Shown here piece by piece: positions 48,991 to 61,639 of a stretch of 64,000 nucleotides of DNA (positions are counted from its first letter, which is position 1; each line of letters starts with the position of its first letter). Source of the DNA: Rostratula benghalensis. Lineage: Eukaryota > Chordata > Aves > Charadriiformes > Rostratulidae. Both the position numbers and the translations under genes were made by a program. Location: the NCBI GenBank assembly GCA_013399305.1, contig VXAI01000065.1, positions 3,198,393 to 3,262,392 of the forward strand. The letters run 5' to 3'. The notes under the pieces were generated by a model. That model saw nothing but the letters and a program-made list of their open reading frames with translations, did not search any database and was not told the origin of the DNA.

Positions 48991-51900
48991 TGTCATGGTG
49001 CATGCAGCAATGTGTTATGCTTTAGGATTGATAAGAATGTGCTATACATGGCCTATTTTTGCACCATCTTTTGAAACATGGAGGCTAGAAACAATTACTC
49101 TGTCATTTAAACTCTAATTTGCTATTACAGCGGTCCAATATTGGAACTACCCAAAAATGGACATTCCCATGTACTTTGATGTAGAAAATATTTAAAAGAT
49201 AACCAGTAAAGTTTGGATAAATTTTTGGTTTCCAATGAAGATATAAAAGCTCTTGGTCCTTCTTAACCACTTGTTTAATCAACAGTTGTTTATTTTCTTT
49301 CCTTAAATTATTGGACCAAATCAGCAACCCAAAGAAGAGACAGAAAACTCAAATTGAAATGGGAAAAGTGGTATTTTAAACCTGATGTTTATGGAAGATA
49401 CAGGGTCTGTAGGCTCCAGAGATATCTGCAACAAAAGAATCTGGCCTACAGCACAGTTTATCACATGGCACAAGGGAAAATGCTTAAAATATTGGTTGTC
49501 TGGCAACCACTGAGACGAAAAGAGGATTCCATGTATGGCAAAATAGCTTCCAGGATACAGATTAAATAGACATAAAAATACATACTCTACCTTATGTTTC
49601 ACATGCAAAGATGTTTCGCACAGCTGTCTTAGGTTTCAAGGAACACTGTAAAAATATTATTTTCAAGATGTAGAACTATGTGTAAACCTCCCATTGTGTT
49701 TGTTATGTCGGTGCTAGGGAAGGAGGTCATCTGTGCTCAAAATGCTTCCCGGTTACCTGATGGCTATTTTACTTTGTCTCATCTGCTGGTCGCCGGACCC
49801 ATCTCTCCTGTGGACAGATGAGCTATTTCAGATGCCTGCCTGCTCTTCTCCAAGGCCAAGTGCTGGCATGGTCTAATTGCCAGTCTGGTTGCTTTCTTGT
49901 TGCCTTTGGAAGGCTGTGCTCTCACTGCGGCTTTTGTGGTTGTTTCCATCAGGCAGTGTGGTCCCTCTCAGAGGCACAAGCATGCCAGACCAGCCTTTTT
50001 GAATCAGTGCCAGCCCTCTTACTTGGGAGGTGAAGCCAAATATCATATATTTAAAACTGCAATGCTTTGCTTGTCCACCTAGCTCCTGTCTCCTAAAGTC
50101 ATTACTTGTGGTTTTACTTCACTGTTAAAATACTCTTCAGTTTTTTCCCTCTCAGCTCTAGCTATTTTCAACTCTCTGTTTAGCATAGGTAAAATGGAGA
50201 GATTCTGCTGTTCTACTTAAGACCTTTTATTTTCTATTCTTTTTGTGTCCTAAGGAAGTAGAATGTGTTTCTTATTAAATGTGAAGTGCTGTTTAAATAA
50301 TATTTAGGAGCTGTCTTAAATCAACCAAAGCCAGGCTACTTAAACATTTTTGACATTCTATCTCTAGCATGTGACTATATGCCATAGTGGACAAAGAAAG
50401 TTACACAGTGCTGGTTAAGGTATTTCTTCATATGTTAAATTGATCTTCCTTTCAAGACTTTCATGCTATTTTGCATACAATGTCTCCCTAATAAGGTACA
50501 CCTCTCAACAATGGGTAATCAGGGAAGGCATGGCTTTCCCAAACTGGTCGTGTGAGACCAGAGTCGTGAGTCTCAGCACCCATGCTCTAAATCCCCCCAA
50601 TGTGCTAAATTCTTGCTTACATGCCTTGTTCTATCAAGATACTCAGACTCGTTGTTAAAAACCTAGCCAGTTATAAGGTCTTGCTCTCGCTATTCACAGT
50701 CATAAAGGTTAAGTCATTTTCTCACATAGCAGGTATAAATTATTCATTGTCAGCTGAAGCCCACTCAGTGTCTGTTTTTTCTTCATTCCGTCTTCTCACT
50801 TGCAATAAATTGATAGACCCTACTGAGACATTTGTGTTAATTGACAGAAATCCACAGAAATATAGGTTTATACTGTTCTCATGTTGCACACTAGATATGC
50901 AGCACAAAAAGTTTAACTAGTTTAACTACAAATATGGCTATTAAAGTAATCTAGATTTTCAAGACTGACGTTTTGAATCAGCTATAGCAGAAGGAATGTC
51001 TTTGATTAGAATGAATCAACATTGTTTCTTGTAATACTGTGAAATTATTATATTTCAGCAAGTCTGGTTGTAGAACAAGAAATTAAATCTTATTATCTTA
51101 GCAAGGAAATCTGAGATGAGTAAACAGTTTATCATATTTATGCAATAGGTTAAATAGGATAATCTTTTCTGTTTGTCTTTTGAATGCATACAAATGGATG
51201 TTTTGGGTTTTTGTTTGGTAGGGTTTTTTTGTTGTTTTTTTTCCTCACATATTCAGATGTTTAACAACAAGAAACAGGCTTTTATGATGCCATACTAAAT
51301 GCAACCAAAGAGTATAATGATTCACTATCTGACTTTGTTGCTCTGGCAGAAAAATCTTTGTACCAGCAGCACTCTTCAATGTTTCATAACACTTGGACCT
51401 AGTTTAATTTATTTTTTTTTGTTTAATTACCAATGTCTTTCTTATTATAACAAAAAAAATACTCACCTAGAGTATATAGAATCCCATATATATCATGTAT
51501 TCTTGTAGTAAACTGCTGTGATAAATGAAAACTTATTGAGACACTCAACAGACACGGAAGATGCCAAGATAGCAAGGTCACCAATCCTGCACTTTTATCA
51601 GCATTGAATAATTTGAAGTAAGAAAAACAGGTGAAGATGGGTTTGTGACTAGGACTGCTGTTAAATTGGCAGTGAACAGTAAAGGGGAAAAGAGAGTACT
51701 AAATGCACCTCAAATAATTGTTTTTGAAAAAGTAATGGTGGACAAATCTGGTGCACAGGATGTCATCAGTGCTATTTAATTCAAGACTTCGATGTCATTT
51801 ACTCATTTCTTCTTATATTTAATGATTGATAAATTTTTACTTAAAAGGAAGATAGATTCCTGAATGCTTCCAGAATAGCACCATGAAGCTGGAATTGCTT

Positions 51901-52002
51901 TTCTTATTTTCAAATCTGGACAAAGACAAAAATCATGGACATTTTAAAAGACAAATATTTACCTAACTACTAGAAATGCGTGACTTTTAAAAACGTTCTT
52001 AC
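48991..52002. other. Unique non-coding sequence
   Basis: No gene or mobile element is recognised. A GC-richer patch at about 49700-50040 gives overlapping short open frames without family resemblance. A G/T-rich run lies at 51199-51243. Confidence 0.5.
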
Positions 52003-52411
52003 GGAATCATGGAATTGTCAGAGTAGGAAGGGACCTCTAGACATCATCTAGTCCAACTCCCCTGCTAAGGCAGGATTGCCCAGAGCACATTACTCAGGAC
52101 TGCATCCAGGAGGGTCCTGAAGGTCTCCAGAGAAGGGAACTCCACAACCTCCCTGGGCATCCTGTTCTAGTGCTCTGTCGCCATCACCAGAAAGCTTTTT
52201 CTCCTATTTGAATGGAACTTCCTATGTTCCAGCTTGTGCTTATTGCCCTTTGTCCTGTCACTGGGAACCACTGAAAAGAGTCCGGCTCCATCCTCCTTCA
52301 TCCCACCCTTCAGATGATTCTAAGAATTAATAAGTTCTCTTCTCAGTCTTCTCCAGGCTAAAGAGTCCCAGCTCTCTCAGGCTTTCCTCATCAGGGAGGT
52401 GCTCCAAACCC

Positions 52412-52621
52412 TTAATCATCTTTGCTGTCATACACTAGACTTTCTCCAGTAGTTCCCCATCTCTCTTGAACTGGGGAGCTCAGAACAGGATCCAGTTGTG
52501 GCCTCACCAGTGCAGAGTAGAGGGGAAGAATGACCTCCCTCAACCTACTGGCCACACTCTTCCCTGTGCAGCCCAGAATTCCATCATCCCTCTTGGTGAC
52601 AAAGGTGCATTGCTGGCCCAT
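52412..52621 (-). pseudogene. CR1 ORF2 C-terminal remnant
   Basis: The frame includes GKSVASRLREVILPLYSALV followed by RPQLD, the conserved post-RT region of CR1 ORF2 where the family has an LYSALVRPHLEY-like block. It lies downstream of, and in a separate open frame from, the RT piece at 52825-53202. Indels or stop codons therefore separate what was once one reading frame. It makes no functional product. Confidence 0.75.
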
Positions 52622-52824
52622 GGATATTTTACTATCTAGCAGGACCCCCAGATCCTTCTCTGCAGAAGTGCTTTCCAGCAGGTCTGCCCCTAACCTATAT
52701 CAATGACTGGAATTCTTTCTCCCCATGCACAGGACCCTACACTTGCTCTTGTTGAACCTCATTACGTTCATCCTGCCCAGTTTTCCAGCCTGTCCAGGGC
52801 ACGCTGGAAGGTGGCACAGCATTC

Positions 52825-53202
52825 TCAAGTGCTAGTCAGCTCTCCTAATTTGGTATCATTGGTGAACTTGCTGAGGATACGCTTGATCTCCTCGTCCAGG
52901 TCATTGATGAATATGTTGAACAAGATTGGACCAAGTATTGACCCTTGCAGGACACCACTGGCTACAGGCATCCAACTTGACCCTGCTCCATTAATTACAA
53001 CCTTCTGAGTTCTATCACACATCCAGTTCTCAAACCACCTCACTGTCCCCTCATCTAGCCCACATTTCCTCGGTTTCCTAATGAGGATGTTATGGGAGAC
53101 AGTGTCAAAAGTTTTGCTGAAGCCAAGGTAGGTGGCATCTGCTTCTCTTCCCTCATTCAGCGATCCAGTTATAACACTATAGAAGGCTATCAGATTGGTC
53201 AA
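52825..53202 (-). pseudogene. CR1 ORF2 reverse-transcriptase domain remnant
   Basis: A 125-codon open frame covers part of the palm domain of a non-LTR reverse transcriptase. In order it shows a LIAFYS block near residue 4, [16 protein letters not shown] (around 25-40), a tryptophan-rich VRWFENW block, [20 protein letters not shown] (around 83-102) and KFTNDTKLG near 112-120. In this family the first block normally reads DFSKAFD and the last contains the catalytic FADD. Here the leading Asp is Gly and the first Asp of the catalytic pair is Asn, so the enzyme would be inactive even if expressed. The first listed codon is not a real start, because the domain continued upstream in the intact element. 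Confidence 0.88.
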
Positions 53203-53497
53203 GCATTAACCTTTGGTAAATCCATGTTGACCACTTCCAATGATTTTCTGTTCTTTAAGATGTTTGGAAATAACATCTAAAATAAGTCACTCCATTATGA
53301 TCCCAGGGATGGAGGTGAGGCTAATTGGCCTGTAGTTCCTCAGGTCATCCTTCTTGCCTTTTTTGTAGAATGGAGGGATATTTGCCTTCCTCCAGTCCTC
53401 AGGCACCTCTCCTGTTCTCCATGACCTTACACAGATGATGGAGAGCTGCCTAGCAATGCCAGTTCTCTCAGCACTTGTGGGTGCATCCCACCATGCT

Positions 53498-56400
53498 TTT
53501 ATGTTATAAGGAGTTTATTTTGGCATGGAGGTTTGATTTATACTGACAATTTATTGTTGTTTTTTTTTTCCTCTTTCAGAGCAAAATAAAAATAGTAAAC
53601 GATTTGTTATGAAACAAAATGTATTCAGCAAAGGTTATGCTGGAAGTTGAAACATTACAAACTGAACTATGCAATTTTTGTCCTTTATTAGCTTCCTCGC
53701 TAGGTTCACTCATGGCCCTCACCTGTCTCCAGTTCAGAAACTCGAGAAATCTAGACCTTATAAGGCTTAAAGCCTAACTTTCATATCATAAAATCTGTCT
53801 AATTCATTGAATTTGTAAGAAACTGACCCTTTTGATAATGTCAATTGCATAGATATCAAGGGAAAGCAAGTGAACTGAGAACAACTGTGAACAAGTGTGC
53901 TGTGAACAGAAAGGATATCCCTTTTTAACCTAGGAAAAGTAATAAGCTGTAAGTTATACAATAAAATTTGCTGTGTTTGAACATTTTGCTACATTTAGAG
54001 TGATAATAACATCCACTGTGAACTGAATACTGGCTAACTGGTATGCAAAATGCACCAGTGGTGGTCACAGTTTAGAAAGATGTAAGCAACAAGTAGATGA
54101 CAGAAACTTTTAGACCAAGACAGGTTAAGAAAAAGTGTCCTTTAGGCAATTAAAAATTAACATTTTAGGAAAAGATGCCTCATGGCGTCCACATTTTACA
54201 AACTTATAGAGTATGTATTACAAGAAAAATAAGAGCAAGACAGTTCCAGCAAGCAATTCTGAGTCTGAATCAATGAAGGAAATCAAGTGAAAATAGCTGA
54301 TGTATGAAGTATGACTCTCTTATCAGCTCACATTTCCTCAAATTTGTTCTTTCCACAGCTACACATTCAAATCAATGAAGATTTGCTCCTCTAACAAGTT
54401 ACTTTCTCCTGCTTTTAAGCGAGAGAAGTACTCCTCTGCTGGGAGTATCAAACTGCTGGGATGCAGTTTGCCTACCAATAATTCTTTAAAGCATAGCAGA
54501 GAAATGTGGTAATGTATAGCCCTAGTCTTCAGTAACTTTAGCCCAGTCAATCTCTAGAGAACAACCATTATGAATTGTCTAAGTGAGCTGGAAGTTATCA
54601 TCAAATTAATTTTACATGTATGCATAAAAAGTTATTATTCATCCTACATTTCCTTTTGAGAAAGGGACTGGCTGGTTTATTCTAAGTTAAATGCTTTTGC
54701 TGGACCTATGACCTAAGCCATTAAGCTTGTAAATTACTTGGTTTAGGATACATACTGCTGTTAATGCTAGCAGCACTTTGAAATCATTAAGATAATAATT
54801 TAAGAATGTTGAGATCAGAAAAAATTGAATGATGTTGTTTCAGCATACTGTTATTTTAAGGTGAATAGTTAAAACTATAGGAGAAAGTTTGCTTTGCACA
54901 TACAGATCTCACTTTGATTAATGCTGTCACATAACATTTGCTTATTCTCAGAGAAAAAAAGGCCCCTGAACTAACAGACAATACAATAAAAGATTTACCA
55001 TTATATTTACTTTTATTAGGGAAATTCTATTTCAAAGAGATCCTGGGCTTCATTATATTGGTTGCATTTCTTATGGAGGAAGTCTATAACACTTCTCTAG
55101 CCAGTGTCCTACGCTTTGTATTTGATAAGTCAAATTGTTTGATTTATTGACTAATTCTTGTTTTCCTTGTTTTCTTATGGTTGAATTGATATTTTAAAAG
55201 AAAAAAATATTTTCCACTTTATGGTCTGGTCAAAGCTAACAAGGGTTTTCAACTTGATTAATTTTTTTTCACTGACATCTGGTTTGAAGGCCTTACATTC
55301 AGTGGATCTTTTCACTGTCCTCCTGTTTTCTCTTCTTTTTCTCTTAGTAATAGAACTGGTTTTGTACTGATGTGGTACTTGAGGAAAAAAGAGAAGATAG
55401 ATGCAGAACTGTATTTCACAACCTCATGAGCATTTTTTTCCAATAATGAGTACTCTTAGCCCCTGATTATCAAATATCTGCAATGTTTATATTAATTTTT
55501 TAATCTCTATTAGTTTGTATTAAACTTCAAATGTGCATATGGAAAATAAAGGAAAGATAAGGTGTGTCACTGTGCTTAGGTGATCTGGTGTGCCTCTGAA
55601 AAGACAAGACTTTATTCCAAAACTCAATGTAACCTTGTATCCAGTGGAGTACTTGTGCCCATTCCAACTTTAAGGAGCCCTTTTTGTCACCTTACACTCT
55701 TAGGAACCTCTATTCTCAGCATGCAGAACTCAGCTTAAGGGCAGTGCTTATACATGGAAATCGACATTACTTTATAAACTTACTATAAGGCAATTGGACA
55801 TCTGTCAAACCCAGATGGATGTTAAGAATTTACATTGTGATGTTCATTGAAAAAACTTACTGAAAATTAAGAAAGTACTTCAATAATAAAAATACTATGT
55901 GGTATATTAAACTCAATGGCAAAATACCCTAATAAAGTGGTTAGCAACATTTTTTTCCCTAGAACTCTTTGAACATGTTTCTTGTCTGACCCATGTTTGA
56001 TACATGACTTGCAACAACAACAGTGCCAAATGCATTCTTTATTACATTGATATTAAAGGGCAATCACAGGCCTGAGAGATCAGACAATCTGCACAACTCA
56101 TTTTGGGATCTTCTGTACAGTCTTCATATGCAGTTTGGATAAAATAGGTAAGATTCTAAGAAACAGGAGCTCTGGCACTAGGGAGTGATGTTTCAGTACT
56201 CATCATGTGTATTTAAGACTCTTAAATGCACCAAGGTGTGGAAAGCAGATGGAAAATTACCAGAGGACAATGATGCCTCTCTGAGGCCAGTGTGGATTAT
56301 AGTCAAGTATCTTAAAACCAAAGTGTTCCAGTCTGTAAATGAGATGCATGAACACATATTTGCTTCATTTACCAAATAATCTGCCCATGTTTGCAATGCA

Positions 56401-57595
56401 CCAGCCTTTAGTGCCTTATAAGTAATTATTCCACGTTCATTTTTATTAGACAGATGTTTCTATGGACCACTAGGTAGCTATTTCTCAAAGAGCCTGTATT
56501 TGTTCAATTATGCAGCTGGCGAGAAAGAAGGAAAACATACTTGTCTGTTATGAAGAGTAGTTTTGCCTGTAAACAGAAAGACTTTTTGAAGTCAGTCATT
56601 GATGTATTCCAACTATTATAATTTTTCATGATGACTATATTGGACCACCTTGGTGTTCTCTGTAATTTTAGACACCCTACTAACCCTATCCTCCTTTGAC
56701 TCTATTTCTGTAGTTTCCAACTTCCTTTAAGTGACTGGAAGCTCTGTCTTCAGCGTTCCAAGAATCGGCTTGCATTTTCCTGGCTTTCAGGTTTTCCATG
56801 CTTCTATACAAGGTGATATCAAAGACACAGGATAATGAGACTTCTAATGAGTCTTTGTCCTTCACATACGGTTTGTAATTCAGTTGTGTTTGTTTGACTA
56901 TTAATCTGTAATGAGCAAGTTAATCAGTATCCCTGAGTGCTCTAATCGTATTAATATTAATTATTTTTTCTTATGAGAATACTAAGGTTATCGGGTTCCC
57001 ATTTTAAATGCCTTCTAATATTTCAAAATGACCACAGAAATATTTTCTTCCTTTAAATTACGATGTGTTATTTACCCTTGCAATTACAGTAATATGTGGA
57101 TTGACTTAACCTAAATTACTTTTAGAATTGTAATATTTGCATATTAAAATGCAATTTAAATATCTGTTAAAGGAGGGTTGGAATTCTTACATTTCAAGTC
57201 TTTTGAGTAACATATTAAGTTTGATCTTAGAAACAGAACAATATGCAAGGTAAACTCACTTGTACGTAGTTGATGAATTCTCAGCTATGCCCAAATTATT
57301 TTCCTGTATAACGTGTCTTGCAAAGAACAAATGGTAGCAATGCATAAAGCTTTTATTGTTGCTTCTTGGGGATCACCTGCACAGTCAGCTCATGACTTGT
57401 CTCTTGGGAGTTCTTGTGGGCTTTTCCAACTCATTCTGTGCCATCATGTTTTATAGTCTTGCATAATGAACTTGCCAAAGAAAATCAGACCCACTGCTTT
57501 ATGTGATTCCCTAACTGCCAGGAATTAGTGTCAATAGCTTCTCCAGGGAGAGCTATCTAATTCTGATGAACTTGAAACATTAGCTTAGAAAGTGC
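53498..57595. other. Unique AT-rich non-coding sequence
   Basis: No gene or mobile element is recognised beyond the CR1 boundary. Short open frames (54938-55150, 56185-56379) lack family resemblance. Confidence 0.5.
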
Positions 57596-57820
57596 TTATG
57601 ATCTCATCCAGAGTGAACTTTCTCTTATCTGATGTGCCAGCTGCTCCTTAGTCTCTTGCATGTTGACCTGAGCTGAGCTGTAAGAATTTCGAGTGTAGCT
57701 CTCATGCAAGCATTCCGTTGGGTGTGTTTTCATGACCTTGTGGGTAATTCTAGGTCTGAGGCGCTCCTGCAGGACTTCGCTTTTCCTCAGTGTATAGTGT
57801 GCTGTAAATTGGCAGATCAC
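57596..57820 (-). other. Unrecognised minus-strand open frame, doubtful
   Basis: A 74-codon frame with balanced, charged composition (many K, R, E, Q, S, T) stands out from the hydrophobic, low-information frames elsewhere. It opens after a stop near 57833-57835 and ends at TAA at 57596-57598. A possible splice acceptor (ATTTACAG) lies about 10 bases inside the 5' end. I recognise no domain or family, and no partner exon is visible. It may be a terminal exon, or more likely a chance frame in GC-richer non-coding DNA. Confidence 0.15.
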
Positions 57821-60554
57821 TGAAGCAGCTCTTCATTGTCATTGATCCTTAGAGGCCTCAAATGCTCAGAAGACAGGTTTGTAAAAAGAGAGTGAATAAA
57901 ATTTGTATTGCTGTACTGCCAGCTCCTTTTTTATAATGCACTTGCCATCAGTGAAAGCAAGGTAAACATTGGGGAATTTTAAAAGCAAGACTTTTCCATG
58001 CTTAGGTGCATGACTTGCAAAATCTCAGTCCCTGTAAACATAGAGGAGTTCTTGCTTAGAGCCAAATTTGCTCTCTAACTCCAAAACCAAACATTCATAT
58101 TTTTCCCAAGGCATTGGAGGTCTCTATGATATCTGAATGAATGTTTGGCTTTTTGCTTAATTCAAAAGAACCCAATAGTAACTGTAGCAGGGCAATGGGG
58201 ACGTTGTTTCAGTGTAGATGGAGTAACCTATTTTTTTCTTTTCCCAGAAGGCACAAAAAAGTTTTAAAATTTTGGTGGATTTTTCAGTTCTTTTTCTGCC
58301 TAAAAGTTGAGGAAGACTGTGAGGGAGATGGACAATTTTCTTTGAAAAACTTCTCTCTATTAACTTACTGTCTTCCACCCTGCCTGAGTTACATAATTCA
58401 TGTTTGCAGCTTTACCATTATGATGTGTTCATACTCCTGGGAAAGCCTATCTGTTGTCTGGCATCTTATGTGTGTTTCACAGAGCAGCTTGCCTGAGTAG
58501 AAGGGTGCAGGTAGCACAAAGCTGTCCAGTCTGGTGCCTTGAAGCATGCCCTGGTCCATGGGTGGCAGCTGTTTTCTAGGCAGTTCACAGGTTAACGTGC
58601 AAAGTCAAGTCTCTTGAAGCAACTTACCAAGAACCAACCAGGCCACAGGGTGACCTACCTTTCTATGGCATTTTATACGGTTCCCTTGGTAGAGCCTTTT
58701 CTGCCTAGGAAGGTTAATTCTTGCATCTAGGCCAGCGTCCTGTCATCTGTAGAGTCAGACTGCTTGGAACAGGGTCACAGGGGCCTGTCAACAGCAGCTA
58801 CATGCCAGGCAAGATATCATAACTAAAATCCTGTCTTGTAGGTGCAGATGACAGGAGTATAATTATGTTTGACATGCTGCTAAAAGAGGAGGGAGGCAAG
58901 CCATAGAACACTACTTTCCCTTCCCTCAGTGCTTTATTCCCCCCCTCACTGCTGCTAACGCGCTCTGTTAACTGATCATTTTAGGTTGCCGACATAATGG
59001 GAGCCCTGGGGAATAAGTCTGCATGAGATGTAAGAAGCCGCTTTTTGGTAATGTATTAGTCATTTCAAAACACTTTAAGGAGGAAGCAGGAAAAAAATCA
59101 CAAGCTAATTCTCTGATATATTTCAGAGATATTCAGGCCCCTGTGAGAACAATACCTCTATTCATGCCTCAGCACTGTTGGGAGTTCGTGTTTGCTTCGT
59201 TCAAGAGAGTAGCCTGACTAGAAACAAAAAGAGAGAGGGGCAATGTGCTCTTCCCTGAGCCACAATTTTGCAACTGTCAGAAGGAGGGACTGCCAGTGTT
59301 TATTTACTGTATTAGGAGAGAAAGCCCAAGGATGCATTCATTACCTTTACAAAGTATTTTGCAAGCCATTTTTCCTCTAGAAATATTCCTTGCTTGATGT
59401 ATTGTGCAAAAGAATTGGGCAAGTCTGACAGCTTGTTTTCTTCCAATACCTACTTTTTTATACGTAAGGCAGTAGGTTTATGAGGACTGTATAACATTTG
59501 ATTTATTGGAAAAGTATGCATAAAACAGTATCATCTAGCTGCCCAATTCTGTGAAGGAAATGGCAGTCAAATGATACAAGCTAAGTAATATCATAGCACG
59601 CTATAGGGATAAGGGTTGGCTGTTTTCCCATTGCTGTTACCTTGTTCAGCTCTAATGGGTACAGATAAAGGCAATCATCGCGTGATGGAATAAAGCATGA
59701 TAAATAGAACTGTGAATAGATTAGCATGAACTAATTATAAGTGTAGCCAGTTTCAAAATTGGAAGTTGTGACTTGCTTTGGGAGTGTTGCAATACTTTAT
59801 TTCAGTGTGTATTGTTATTGAACAATGGAAATGCAACCTTCATCTTCAGTCAGTTATACCCATGTACAAACTGTTTCAGCTTACAAGCAATTATTGTCAA
59901 ACAGTAGTAAACTGTGTAAACACCATCTCTATGAATAAGGGTTTAAGAAGGCTCTGAAAATTTGGATTGGGCTTCCTTCAAATCCCAGATCATCTAGAGA
60001 TTTCACAGAACTTGAAATAAGCTGAATTGTTACCACAAACCAAAGCAGGAAAATCCACTGAGAGATACTCCACTTTTTCTTAGTCTTCTTTTATGCAACC
60101 CAAATATATATTTACTCCATTTTATTTTCACATGCTCTGTGTTACATCCTTATCTTGTAACTTGGGAACCTCTTGTGCAAGTGGCAAAGACATTGCAGAG
60201 TAGGTTCTATTGCTTGCAGTTATGTATCATCTGGATACTACTTCCCAGTTTTGCAAACCAAGGAAGTTAATGGAGTTATTAAAAGCTACAGTTGTGTTTT
60301 CCCCAGAGTTTTGTCAAAGTGATTTGACAAGTATTTAACCATGAATATGTTCAAATGCTTTGGTAAATAAATAAAAAAAACTGTGCCCCTGCTTGAACTG
60401 AATCTTCTCCTGGACGTAGAATACTTGCTTGAGAAAATAAGTGCTAATAAGAAAGCCCGTGTTCTCTAAGCAGTTTTAAATTAGCAGCTACAAATAACTA
60501 AAATTATATTTAAACATAATTCCATTTAAACAGAAGGGAAAAACAAAAAACCAA
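57821..60554. other. Unique non-coding sequence, candidate conserved segments
   Basis: No gene is recognised. 58500-58860 is somewhat GC-richer. 59560-59760 is repeat-free and rich in homeodomain-like TAATTA/ATTA cores and GATAAA/GATAAATAG words, which resembles conserved non-coding DNA, but conservation cannot be tested here. Confidence 0.45.
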
Positions 60555-60758
60555 AACATTTCTACTGTGAGTGTGATCAAACACTTGCAGTTTGTCCAGA
60601 GAGGCTGCGGGGTATCCCTCCTTGGAAATACTGGAATCAGCTTGGCTGTGGCCCTGTGCAACCTGTTGCAGGTGGTCCTCCTTGTACAGAGGTGACAGGC
60701 CAATCTCCAGAGATGCTGACCAGCGTCAGGCACACTTTGGTTCTGTGACTCCATGATG
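60555..60758 (+). mobile_element. CR1 LINE 3' end
   Basis: Plus-strand CR1 landmarks occur in order: CTGTGAGTGTGATCAAACACT, TGTCCAGAGAGGCTGCGGGG, ATCCCTCCTTGGAAATACTG, GGCTGTGGCCCTGTGCAACC, CAATCTCCAGAGATG, and a tail TTCTGTGACTCCATGAT that is a decayed TTCTGTGATTCTATGA. It is strongly 5'-truncated. The minus-strand open frame across it is antisense noise. Confidence 0.88.
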
Positions 60759-61639
60759 TAGTAACAATACTGACGTATTTCACTCATTACATCGAAAACC
60801 TATGGGGTGTAAAACACTTTTGGTGGCCTTTAATTTGGATTGCTGCTGTATTGCAATATGATGTGTGAAAGCTTTCAGTCATTTAATTGTGCAGTAATGG
60901 ATTTATGCTTCTGCATATGTAACATTAGGTATTATTACTGCATAGAAATCATCGTAGAGCAGGCATTAAAATGTTACGTGAATTTCACAAACTAAAATGC
61001 CGTACTGGCAGGGTCTGCATGTACTGAATTAGATTTGCAGACCTGTTTACTCACTCATTACAAAATGTGGTACAGAGCAGAGCACATGTCTGAGTGTCTT
61101 TGTTTCTGCAGTTTCAAGGTGTGTACATCACGCTTTGGTGGTAGAAGTTATAGCAGAATACAACCTGATGGAACCAACTGCCAGTTCTAGCACCAGAGCT
61201 GAAAAATAAGGAACAGTAAAGGTTTCTTATAACAATGGAAGTTCAGAGAAATAGGCCAATTCCTATTTGAAACTATATTTCTGTGATGAAGAATCAGAAT
61301 TTATATATGAATCATCTTGCTTTTGTCGTGGAACTTTGGAATTTAGAACAGCCAGGTGTGAAAGTTGGTGTATAAGGAAATAGTAAATGTGCAGTTAAGT
61401 TCTCATTCAGAATTACTTCAGAAGTAGAATAAGTAGATTTGTGCAATGAATGGTTCCCAGGGGTCATCCTTCTCTTTTGATAGTCTTATCTCATGAGCAA
61501 TTTAATGTGTTGGGGTCTTTTGTTGTTTTGGGGTTTTTTTTAATTTGTCTTTTATGTTTTAGTATTTACTTAGCATCTGCGGCAATATTCACTTTGCTGT
61601 TATAACTAGAAGAGATTCATATTCAATAGATTCTTGACT
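60759..61639. other. Unique non-coding sequence
   Basis: Nothing is recognised except a G/T-rich run at 61509-61544. Confidence 0.55.

Larger units (their letters stand above)
52003..53497 (-). mobile_element. CR1 LINE, about 1.5 kb, 5'-truncated
   Basis: This is the most complete CR1 in the window. It begins with GGAATCATGGAATTGTCAGAG (reverse complement of the tail), continues through the 3' UTR (CAACCTCCCTGGGCATCCTG, TTGCCCTTTGTCCTGTCACT) and runs into ORF2 coding sequence for the reverse transcriptase. Minus-strand translation shows recognisable RT blocks. It stops near 53497 at TGGGTGCATCCCACC, well short of a full-length element, which is the usual 5' truncation of LINE insertions. Frame breaks and altered catalytic residues show it is dead. 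Internal similarity to family sequence is better than for the copy at 48255. Confidence 0.95.

Noticed and set aside
52703..53280. Plus-strand frames in the 52-53 kb region
   Set aside because: They are antisense shadows of the minus-strand CR1 reverse-transcriptase remnant.
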